DNA from: Peribacillus simplex | GTDB taxonomy: Bacteria; Bacillota; Bacilli; Bacillales; DSM-1321 | Assembly: GCF_001542915.1 (NCBI RefSeq) | Contig: NZ_LNNH01000012.1 | Span: forward strand, 124,001 to 188,000 | Length of the DNA: 64,000 nucleotides | Reading direction: 5' to 3' | In this document: piece by piece, positions 8,246-16,243 of the stretch | Numbering within the stretch: the stretch's first letter is position 1 | Layout: the number at the start of each line of letters is the position of its first letter | The notes under the pieces: generated by a model | What the model was told of the DNA's origin: nothing | The model's input: only the letters and a program-made list of their open reading frames with translations | Database searches by the model: none | Translations under genes and position numbers: made by a program

Positions 8246-8713
8246 TCATGTCCATTCAAACACAATCTGCCAATCATCAGGAATCAATTCCGTCAGCCTA
8301 TCATGTTCCTCGAAAAGGAATTGCCACGCTATGCTTGAACGTGCAGGCACCTCACCGAGCACCGAAAGATCAAATGCCTTTTTTGCCAATGCTCTTCCGC
8401 TCCCATCCACTAACAATATATTCACGACTTCAAACCGGATCGGTTGTTCCAATGAATTTCGTAAAAAAGCGATGGCAATGACATCTTCCTCTTCCCTTAC
8501 AAGTTTCACCCCGGATATCGAAATTTGATTGGGCTTCAACAAGGGCAGCTGCTGATGGTGAAACCTATAGACGTATTCCTCTTGCTTTGAAATGTGCCAG
8601 TCCTCATGAAATAGCAGCGCAGTTTGAACAGCGTCAGCCTCCTTGATTACGTCATCTTCATTCGAAGCTAACCAAACTTTCCTTTCATTGATTCCTTTAT
8701 TAAATAAACTCAT
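8246..8713 (-). CDS. slaP: SLAP-domain accessory Sec protein SlaP
   Basis: This 155-residue soluble protein has no signal peptide and matches the SLAP-domain accessory Sec S-layer assembly family. Features include the N-terminal KVWLASNEDDVIKEADAVQT region, the central QISISGVKLVREEEDVIAIAFLRNS strand region and a C-terminal DDWQIVFEW. In B. anthracis the SecA2 partner SlaP is needed for efficient export of S-layer proteins. Its ATG overlaps the secA2 stop by 4 bases, so the pair is translationally coupled and should act together. Which substrate is exported here is not visible; no SLH-domain protein is encoded in this window. Confidence 0.82.
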   Translation of the reverse strand: MSLFNKGINERKVWLASNEDDVIKEADAVQTALLFHEDWHISKQEEYVYRFHHQQLPLLKPNQISISGVKLVREEEDVIAIAFLRNSLEQPIRFEVVNILLVDGSGRALAKKAFDLSVLGEVPARSSIAWQFLFEEHDRLTELIPDDWQIVFEWT

Positions 8714-11076
8714 CCATCACCACTCTCCTCATGGCCGCTCTCCATATATTCCAAAAAATGAATACTGATTTCCTCCTCGATAGTTCTTAGCATCATGTTG
8801 AATCGACTAAGCGCTTCCTTCTCAAACAACATATACGGATCCTGTTGACCATATCCGCTCAAGCCAACCCCTTCCTTCAAACCATTCATTTCGTCTAAAT
8901 GATTCCTCCAATTTGCATCAATATGGTGCAGGATGAAAGTACGCAGCTGGTTTCCACAGTCTTTAGCGTCCTGAAAGATTTCCAGCCTCTGTTTCATTTC
9001 AGCTAAAGCCCCCATCGCCTTGGCTTCAACTAGATGAACATCCAATTTGCCAAAATCACTTACCTGCCAGTCCAAGGAAGGAAAAACAAAGGAAAGCTCT
9101 TCAATCAAGGCGGAAGGCCCAGGCTCATCCGTATGCTCAGGATAATATTTCACTACGAGCCTGCGAATGTATTTTTCGATATATTCAAGTAAAGCAGTAT
9201 GCAGCCGTTCCGTCTCCAAATCAAGAATTCGATCTCTCATTGCGTAAATGATTGTACTTTGTTCATTCAGGGCTTGCTCCAGCTTGAATAAATGGGTACG
9301 GCTTGCTTGATGCTGCTGCTCGATCGTTTCCTGAACCTTCCTCACGAATTTATCAGGTGCAGGGCTAACCACCAACCCTGTCTCATCCGTTTTGATTTTC
9401 TTTAAGTACCGTTCCATTTCTTCTTCATCGTAGTAATCAAACAACTCATCCTCCAAGGAAATGATGAATTGAGTGGACCCTGGTTCACCCTGCCTGCCTG
9501 CACGTCCTCTAAGCTGCATATCGATCCGATTGCTTTCGTGCCGCTCCGTACCGATGATGTGAAGACCTCCCAGATTCTTTACAGCTTCATCGAGTAATAT
9601 ATCGGTCCCTCTTCCAGCCATGTTCGTTGCCAGCATCACCTCGTTTTTTCTCCCGGCCTTGGCGATGATTTCAGCCTCATCCTTTTCCGTCTTCGCATGA
9701 AGGATCTGATGCTTAACTTCCACACGCTTTAAATGAACCGATATTTTTTCAGATTGCTCGATTGAGGTCGTCCCGATTAGGATCGGCCTTCCTTCTTCAT
9801 GAATTCGTTTTACAGCCGTGACGATTTGATTGATTTTGCCGATTTCATCCTTATAAATCAAATCCGGCTCATCCGAGCGAATCATCGGCTTATTGGTGGG
9901 GATTTCAATCACAGGAAGCTGATAGGTTTCCCAGAATTCCGCCTTGGATGGCATGGCACTGCCTGTCATCCCGGACATTGATTGATATAAACGGAAATAG
10001 TTTTGTAGCGTTATCGCAGCCTGCGTTTCATTCTCTGCGGAAATCTCGAGGTTCTCTTTTGCTTCAATGGCTTGCTGAAGACCATCGCTGAAGCTTCGTC
10101 CCTCCATCACCCTGCCCGTGAACTTATCGATCAAGGAAATCCGACGGTCGATGATGATGTAGTCTACATCCCGTTTCATGATCGCATGGGCTTTAAGCGC
10201 CTGTGATATATTGTGTAATAGCTCCCGATGTTCCAGGTCATACAGATTGTCGATGCCAAAGGCCCGCTCAATCTTGGATGCACCTTGATTGGTAAAATAG
10301 GCGGCACTTGATTCCACCGAGACCTCATAATCTTCGTCTTTTATAAAGGACTTCATGAATTGTGCCGTGATTTCGTGAAGCGCGGTCCCTTCACCGGAAT
10401 GACCCGCAATGATCAATGGTGTCCGTGCTTCATCAATCAAGATGCTGTCAATCTCATCGACAATGACAAAGTTGTGGCCTCTTTGCACCTTTTCCGCTCT
10501 CCGTAAAACCATCTGATCACGCAAATAATCGAAGCCGAATTCGGTTGCGGTTCCATACGTGATATCTGCCACATAGGCTTCACGTTTTTCAGCGGCCTCC
10601 ATGCCGGATATATTCAAACCAACGGTCAGCCCTAAAAATTCATGGATTTGACCCATCAGCTCTTTATCTCGTCTGGCCAAATATTGATTGGCCGTAATGA
10701 TATGGACACCGTTTCCCTCCAGCGCCTGCAAATAGCTAGGTAAAGTTGCTGCAAGCGTCTTTCCCTCACCCGTATTCATCTGGGCTATGCCCCCTTCGTT
10801 CAGGATGAAGCCGCCCATTAGCTGAACGTCATGGTGCCTTAGCTTCAACACCCGTTTAGAGGCCTCCCGAACGACCGCGAAAGCATCGGTCTGAATCTCG
10901 CTCATATTTTTTCCGGCATCCAATTCGCATTTGAATTTATCCTTCATTCGCTTTAACTCTTGATCTGAGCATCTTTCATATTCACCTTCAAGCCGGTTCA
11001 CAGCATCTGCCAATTTATATATTCGCTTTAGATCTTTGGAGCTTTCCTTGAAGAACTTTTTCATACCCGTTAGCAT
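8710..11076 (-). CDS. secA2: Accessory Sec translocase ATPase SecA2
   Basis: This 788-residue SecA paralogue drives export of a subset of proteins through the membrane channel. Motor motifs are MNTGEGKT (Walker A, 100-107), IVDEIDSILIDEARTPL (Walker B), SLIDKFTGRVMEGRSFSDGLQQAIEAKE, MAGRGTDILLD and GRAGRQGEPGSTQF. The protein ends in an acidic tail (MESGHEESGDG) and lacks the zinc-binding CxCxSGK tail of housekeeping SecA, as expected for SecA2. The ATG at 11076 is preferred because AGAGGGG lies 6 bases upstream; an internal MKKFFKES start is possible. It leads the secA2-slaP operon. An LTA-synthase-like gene follows, but behind a terminator. Confidence 0.93.
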   Translation of the reverse strand: MLTGMKKFFKESSKDLKRIYKLADAVNRLEGEYERCSDQELKRMKDKFKCELDAGKNMSEIQTDAFAVVREASKRVLKLRHHDVQLMGGFILNEGGIAQMNTGEGKTLAATLPSYLQALEGNGVHIITANQYLARRDKELMGQIHEFLGLTVGLNISGMEAAEKREAYVADITYGTATEFGFDYLRDQMVLRRAEKVQRGHNFVIVDEIDSILIDEARTPLIIAGHSGEGTALHEITAQFMKSFIKDEDYEVSVESSAAYFTNQGASKIERAFGIDNLYDLEHRELLHNISQALKAHAIMKRDVDYIIIDRRISLIDKFTGRVMEGRSFSDGLQQAIEAKENLEISAENETQAAITLQNYFRLYQSMSGMTGSAMPSKAEFWETYQLPVIEIPTNKPMIRSDEPDLIYKDEIGKINQIVTAVKRIHEEGRPILIGTTSIEQSEKISVHLKRVEVKHQILHAKTEKDEAEIIAKAGRKNEVMLATNMAGRGTDILLDEAVKNLGGLHIIGTERHESNRIDMQLRGRAGRQGEPGSTQFIISLEDELFDYYDEEEMERYLKKIKTDETGLVVSPAPDKFVRKVQETIEQQHQASRTHLFKLEQALNEQSTIIYAMRDRILDLETERLHTALLEYIEKYIRRLVVKYYPEHTDEPGPSALIEELSFVFPSLDWQVSDFGKLDVHLVEAKAMGALAEMKQRLEIFQDAKDCGNQLRTFILHHIDANWRNHLDEMNGLKEGVGLSGYGQQDPYMLFEKEALSRFNMMLRTIEEEISIHFLEYMESGHEESGDG

Positions 11077-11254
11077 ATGGTCCCCTCTTCTACTATTTCA
11101 ATTGAACTCTACTGAAAGTATATCAGTTATATATTTACTGTTTATTAAAAATCATCTATATATTGCAATCAATAGTAAATCTTTTTTTCCGTTTCCCCCG
11201 CTATCGGGTCCAAGATGTGCATTCTTTCTTTTTTTAGACTGATTTCGTATAGGT

Positions 11255-11305
11255 TGTTGGGGCATTCAACGGCGGGCAGGAGTCCGCTGCTCCGCTCCAA
11301 CCAAC
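11255..11305 (-). repeat. Dispersed intergenic repeat, partial copy E
   Basis: On the minus strand GGTTGGAGCGGAGCAGCGGACTCCTGCCCG-type sequence matches the first third of the repeat seen at 5941 and 32745. The 586-base gap 11077-11663 otherwise holds an operator-like dyad, a leader hairpin and AT-rich DNA. A minus ORF at 11234-11464 crosses this block and is not supported as a gene. Confidence 0.45.
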
Positions 11306-11425
11306 CTTAAATCGTCTCGTTTTAAAAACTACAACCTTAACGAAACAGCCTTTTTTCAAAATAAAAATTACTATTCGATTTTCAAAAACAGTATAATATT
11401 TCTTCCTTACTTTCGTAGAACAATA

Positions 11426-11445
11426 ATGAATGAACACCCATTCAT
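11426..11445. promoter_or_regulatory. TetR-type operator-like dyad
   Basis: ATGAATG-AACACC-CATTCAT is a perfect 7-bp inverted repeat with a 6-base spacer, about 220 bases upstream of the YhgE/Pip gene. Dyads of this type are typical TetR-family operators. In B. subtilis yhgE follows the TetR-type gene yhgD, but no TetR gene is present here. The role is inferred. Confidence 0.45.
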
Positions 11446-11601
11446 ATTGACTTTTCATTTTCACATCCGACTAAAGAAGCGTTTATTAGACAAACGAATC
11501 ATTATTCTTTGAAACTTTCTAACTAATTAGGCCGAAAAAACTTGAAAATATTTGTAAAATCGAAGGAGGATTTAGCAAATCTAGTCAGAATATACTGTGT
11601 T

Positions 11602-11635
11602 ATGAATTAGGCGGGACATTTCCCACCCCATTCAT
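11602..11635 (+). other. Leader inverted repeat before the YhgE/Pip gene
   Basis: ATGAAT-TA-GG-C-GGGA pairs with TCCC-A-CC-CC-ATTCAT, with two mismatched positions, ending about 28 bases before the start codon. It could be a second operator or a leader hairpin. There is no T-run, so it is not a standard terminator. Confidence 0.35.
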
Positions 11636-11663
11636 GACTATCAAAGCATATAGGGGGTAATGT

Positions 11664-14501
11664 ATGAAAGGTTCAGGGTTACGGTTTGGCGGCTCCACAA
11701 ATAGGGCTGGTTGGATCATTGCCATACTAGCAGTCTTATTCATTCCATTCATTTACGCAGCACTCATTCTAACTGCTAAGTGGGGTCCGTACGATCATTT
11801 GTCTAATTTGCCGGTTGCCGTAGTCAATAAGGATGCAGGTAGTACGTTGGGAGATAAACCGGTTAATGTCGGTAAAGATTTAGTAGCGGAGCTAAGGAAA
11901 AGTGATACCCTTGGCTGGGATTTTGTCGATGATAAAACGGCAAAGAAAGGCCTTCAGAATACAGACTATTACATGGTCATCGAAATTCCGGAAAACTTCT
12001 CTCAAAATGTAACGACGGTCTTAGACGAAAATCCCGTTAAACCTGAATTAACATATATTCAGAACGAAGGGCTGCATTACATGGCGGCTCAAGTCACAAA
12101 AAGCGCCACTGAACGCATTCGTGAAAATCTGTCGAATAAAGTGACGGCCAGTTATACGACGGCCCTTCTCTCGCAAATGGCCGGAATTGAAAACGGTTTC
12201 AACGACGGAGCTGGCGGCTCACAAAAAATCAATGACGGAGCTGGGAAACTAAAAAGCGGTACGGCCCAAATCCTCGAATCCTTGCAGCAAAAAGCGCCTG
12301 ATATCGACAAGCTAGCAGGGGGGGCAGCCCAATTAAAGGTCGGAACGGGAACCATGTATAACTCATTGGCAGGTAAGCAAGCGGATATCGGTAAATTGGC
12401 GGATGGGGCTAACCAAGTCGATACCGGTATGCAGCAGGTAAACGGCGGCGCCCGGAAATTAGATGCAGGCATCCAAAAATTGAATATCGGCATGACCGAA
12501 TTGAATTCCGGTGCCCAAAGGCTCAACGGCGGCCTTAATGATGCCAATACGGGAGCGCAAAAGCTTAGCGGCGGGGCCAGTCAGGTGGATGATGGCGCTC
12601 ATGCCGTTTATGCAGGGGCAAGGAAGTTAACCGGAGGCGTCAATCAAGTCAATGATGGCGCACAAAACCTAAAGGATGGGGCAGGCTCCCTTTATACCGG
12701 GGCAAAGGAATTATCCGGGGGCGCCAATCAAGTGAATGATGGCGCACAAAAGTTAAATAAAGGCGTGAAAGATTTAGCCACTGGGGCAACATCCCTGAAT
12801 GGAGGAGCAAAGCAAGTATTGGATGGCTTGGAACATGCTGAATCAGGCAGCAATGAACTGAAGACCGGTTTATCACAACTGGAAGTTGGCAGTAGCAATG
12901 CTGCCAAAGGAGCGGCTGCCGTGGATGCAGCAGTTGGCCAGTTGGCCCCGGGTTCAAAGGATGTAGTGCAAGGTATCAAAAAGCTTGGAGAACAAGTTCC
13001 AGGCCTAAAAGACAGCCCTGATTATCAGCAGTTAGTAGCTGGAAGTGAAAGGGTCGCGGGAGGTTTGAGCGATTTGGCTGGCCAAACCCCAACCTTGGCT
13101 GGGGGAACGGACCAAATTTCACAGGGACTAAAAGACGCTTTAAAGGGCTCGACTGATTTAGAGGCGGGACTGAATGGGTTGCTGGAAGGGCAAAAACGGG
13201 TATATGGAGGAACCCAAGATGTCGTCCAAGGGGCAAACCAACTATCAGATGGTGCCGAAAAGGTTGCCGATGGGACAAGCAGTGTGGCTTCAGGAAATAA
13301 GAAATTGGCTGATGGTTCAGGCGCTGTGGCAAACGGCTCGAGAGCACTTGCCGATGGCACCCGTTCAGTAGCTGAAGGAAGTGAAGCCTTGACTGCTGGC
13401 TCAGGCGCGGTTGCCGACGGTACCCGTTCGGTGGCTGATGGCAATAAAGCATTGGCTGAAGGCACGAGCACACTGGCCGAAGGCTCGGCAGCACTTTCCG
13501 ATGGGATCGGTTCGGCAGCTTCCGGAAGTAATGAACTAGCAAGTGGTTCAGGCAAATTGGCTGACGGAACAGGTGAGCTTGCAGCCGGAACCGGAGCCGT
13601 AGCTGCCGGTAACCAAACCGTAATGGCTGGCTGGAATCAGTTAACAGCGGGTGCAAACAAGCTAAATGAGGGGATGATCCAGGTAAGTGACGGTACGAAC
13701 ACCGTAAAAACTGGTTAGGGCCCTTTAGCTGATGGTGTCCATCGAGTGGATGGCGGTTTAGGTGCCATCAAAGATGGCAGCAAGGAGCTGGCGGCTGGAC
13801 TTTCAGGCGGCGCCGGTAAATTGAGTAACATCCACGCGGACCAACCGAATATCGACATGTTCGCCGCACCCGTCCAATTGAGCGGGAAGGCCATCCATGC
13901 ATTCCCTAAATATCGCTATGCTAATGCGCCATATATCCTTTCATTAGCGCTATTTGTAGGTGTTTTGGTCATGGCATGTCTTTTCGACTTACAAAAGCCG
14001 GCCATTACAGAAATCTCGGCCTTCAGATGGTATGCCAATAAGCTAGGAACGATGGCGGCGTTTGCCGCGGCACAGGCGCTAATCGCCTCCATTTTCGCGT
14101 CTTTTTATTTGAAATCAACGTTTACAAATGGCCTCATGCTGGTTTTATTCTCGATATTCGTCAGCTTAACCTTCCTGGCGATCGTGTTTTTCCTAGTCGT
14201 ACTGGCAGGCAATATAGGCAGATTCATTGCTTTTGTATTCCTGGTTTTACAACTATCCACAACTGGTTCAAGCTTGCCTGTGCAAATGCTTCCTGAAAAC
14301 CTGGAAAGAATGAGTCATTTTCTTCCGCTTACGCATTCAATCAATGGCTTTAAATCAATCATATCCTTAAACAATCATGATTTATTTTGGTCAAGTGTAA
14401 GCGTTCTTGGCGCTTTCCTTCTCGTGTTTACGCTTCTTTCGCTAACAGCGATCTGGTTCAAGGCAAGGCGCACTTCGCAACAAGCACATATGGAAGCATA
14501 A
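11664..14501 (+). pseudogene. yhgE: YhgE/Pip-family membrane protein, split by in-frame TAG
   Basis: The reading frame from ATG 11664 (RBS GGGGG) to TAA 14501 would encode 945 residues but is cut by TAG at 13716-13718. Both parts are in the same frame: 684 codons before the stop, and a downstream frame whose first ATG is 13746 (251 residues). Part one has the N-terminal membrane helix (ILAVLFIPFIYAALIL), the Pip extracellular start AVVNKDAGS, and a long Gly-rich heptad array. Part two has the rest of the array and the five-helix ABC-2-type membrane domain. YhgE/Pip proteins include phage-infection protein and type VII-like secretion partners. The stop removes all C-terminal membrane segments, so the gene is probably inactive unless TAG is read through or is a sequencing error. 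Confidence 0.85.
12192..13803 (+). repeat. 21-nt/heptad tandem repeat array in YhgE/Pip gene
   Basis: The protein repeats a seven-residue unit of the form G-A-x-x-L-x-(D/G/N), for example GARKLDA, GAQKLSG, GTRSVAD and GSKELAA. There are about 23 units in a first block and about 25 in a second, separated by a less regular stretch around 12950-13200. Such arrays form extended coiled structures outside the cell. The units differ at the DNA level, so the array is old rather than a recent slippage expansion. Confidence 0.8.
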
Positions 14502-14506
14502 CGCCC

Positions 14507-14538
14507 ATCCCCTCCTGAATATCAGGAGGGGATTTTTT
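14507..14538 (+). terminator. Terminator after the YhgE/Pip gene
   Basis: The perfect 12-bp stem ATCCCCTCCTGA / TCAGGAGGGGAT, with an ATAT loop and T-run, lies 5 bases after the stop. Confidence 0.9.
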
Positions 14539-14591
14539 ATGGACTTTTACAAATAATAGGGAGACACCTATCGAACGGAGGGTTACAGATA

Positions 14592-16025
14592 ATGGAAATA
14601 TCTAAAAAATCAGTACTTCAAAAACTTTTCCAGCCCGAGCGCATTGGGTTACTCATTCTTTCCTGCTTAATCGGCATCTCCCACCCCATTCAGGCTGAAA
14701 CGAAAAACACACCGAAAAATGTCATCTTGCTAATCGGCGATGGCATGGGGTTGGGTGCAATCGAAATTGCCCGGCAATTGGAGTACGGGAAAACAGGTGC
14801 ATTACATTTGGAAAAACTGGAGCACGTAGCCTTGATGCGCACTTATTCCGCCAATAATCACGTGACCGACTCCGCTGCAGGCGGGTCCGCGATTGCGACT
14901 GGCGTTAAAACCAACAATGAGTCAATCGGCGTCGATGTGAATGGCAATGAGGTGGATAGTGTATTGGATGCATTTCAGAACGATGGCAAAAAAGTCGGGA
15001 TCATTTCGACCAATATGGTCGTCGATGCGACCCCAGCGGCCTTTGGTGCAAGTGTACCGAACCGTTGGACAGGCGGCGCCCATATCGCGAGGCAGCTCTT
15101 CGACAACCGAATTGATGTCATTCTCGGCGGAGGTGCCAGCTATTTTGGCGAAGATAAGCAGAACGGCGAGGACTTAATCAAGAAATTCAAAAATGCGGGC
15201 TATGGGATTGCGACGACTAAAGACGAACTCAGTTCCATGGATAAAACAAAAAAACTATTAGGGCTATTTCACCCCACTTATATGAATTTCAAGCTTGATA
15301 AGGAAGTATTGAATTCCCAAGAACCATCACTGCCCGAAATGACCGCCAAAGCGATCCAAATTTTATCACAAGGTGATAAGGGCTTCTTCTTGATGTCAGA
15401 GGGCGCACGGATCGACTCGATGGAGCATGCAGCCGATTTCACAGGAATATGGAAGGAAACGATCGAATTCGATCAAACCGTGAAAGAGGTTGTGAATTGG
15501 GCCAAAAACAGAAATGATACATTGATCGTTGTGCTGGCTGACCATGAAACCATGGGAATTTCCGCTTCGGAAACGATGGATATCGCGGCATTGAAAAAGA
15601 TCAGGGTATCGACTGAATATATGTCCAAACAGCTTACATTCAATGGAAATAACGAAATCAATCCGGAAAGTGTCGCTTCCGCATTCAAGAAATATGCCCA
15701 TATATCCCTTACAGACCAGGAAGTGGTTCAATTCATCGACAATGTTAGAAAGAACCGGACGCTCGTCTACCCGCAGCATCGGATCGATTGGGAAATCGGC
15801 AGCACCATCGCCAGGCACCATAAAGCCGGTGTCGCTGAAAGGAGCATCCGGGCTGCCAGTTCGACGGGAGGCCATACGGCCAATATGATTCCCGTGTTTG
15901 CGGCAGGCCCAGGCAGTGAAGCCATTGACGGCGTCCTTGAAAATACCGATATTTCAAAAATCATCACAAAAGCTGCCGGTGTCCCCTTCACACCCGGATT
16001 GCATAAAGAAAAAAACGAGGAATGA
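14592..16025 (+). CDS. Alkaline phosphatase, secreted
   Basis: This 477-residue PhoA-type phosphomonoesterase releases phosphate from organic phosphates outside the cell. It has a signal peptide ending near IQAE (residues 34-36). The catalytic set is Asp50 in GDGMG, nucleophile Ser94 in VTDSAAGGSA, the metal ligands in SEGARIDSMEHAAD, the ADHETMG motif and GGHTA near the C terminus. A CGGAGGG ribosome binding site precedes the ATG. It is monocistronic, between the previous terminator and a dispersed repeat. Bacillus homologues (PhoA, PhoB) are PhoP-regulated; only a single TTTACA is visible upstream, which is not enough to claim that here. Confidence 0.92.
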   Translation: MEISKKSVLQKLFQPERIGLLILSCLIGISHPIQAETKNTPKNVILLIGDGMGLGAIEIARQLEYGKTGALHLEKLEHVALMRTYSANNHVTDSAAGGSAIATGVKTNNESIGVDVNGNEVDSVLDAFQNDGKKVGIISTNMVVDATPAAFGASVPNRWTGGAHIARQLFDNRIDVILGGGASYFGEDKQNGEDLIKKFKNAGYGIATTKDELSSMDKTKKLLGLFHPTYMNFKLDKEVLNSQEPSLPEMTAKAIQILSQGDKGFFLMSEGARIDSMEHAADFTGIWKETIEFDQTVKEVVNWAKNRNDTLIVVLADHETMGISASETMDIAALKKIRVSTEYMSKQLTFNGNNEINPESVASAFKKYAHISLTDQEVVQFIDNVRKNRTLVYPQHRIDWEIGSTIARHHKAGVAERSIRAASSTGGHTANMIPVFAAGPGSEAIDGVLENTDISKIITKAAGVPFTPGLHKEKNEE

Positions 16026-16095
16026 ATACATCCCTCGCTTATGATGGCCGCCAAAATGCAGGCATGGGCAGCTATATCGGCGTTTTTACGCAGAG

Positions 16096-16207
16096 TGAAA
16101 TGTAACGGAAGGTGCGAGACTTCTGCGGGAATTGCGGTAAAGACAGGCGCAAGCGCCGAGGAGGCTCCCCAACCGCTTCCGGAAGGCAAAGCGCCTGCAT
16201 CTACTCC
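16096..16207. repeat. Dispersed GC-rich intergenic repeat, copy B
   Basis: GGTGCGAGACTTCTGCGGGA, the block AGACAGGCGCAAGCGCCGAGG, AGGCTCCCC and AAGCGCCTGCA follow the same order as in the copies at 5941 and 32745. It fills the gap between the convergent phosphatase and SpoIID-type genes. Confidence 0.65.
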
Positions 16208-16243
16208 ATTCATGGATGACACCAAAGGCAGTACCTTTCCTAT

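Noticed and set aside
11234-11464. Minus ORF in the gap before the YhgE/Pip gene
   Set aside because: It crosses a repeat fragment and the operator-like dyad, and its composition is not protein-like.
12976-13656. Long minus ORFs (226 and 176 codons) opposite the YhgE/Pip gene
   Set aside because: They are shadows created by the 21-nt repeat; long antisense frames are expected opposite Gly/Ala-rich heptads.
15396-15875. 159-codon minus ORF opposite alkaline phosphatase
   Set aside because: Antisense shadow of a clear, complete enzyme gene.
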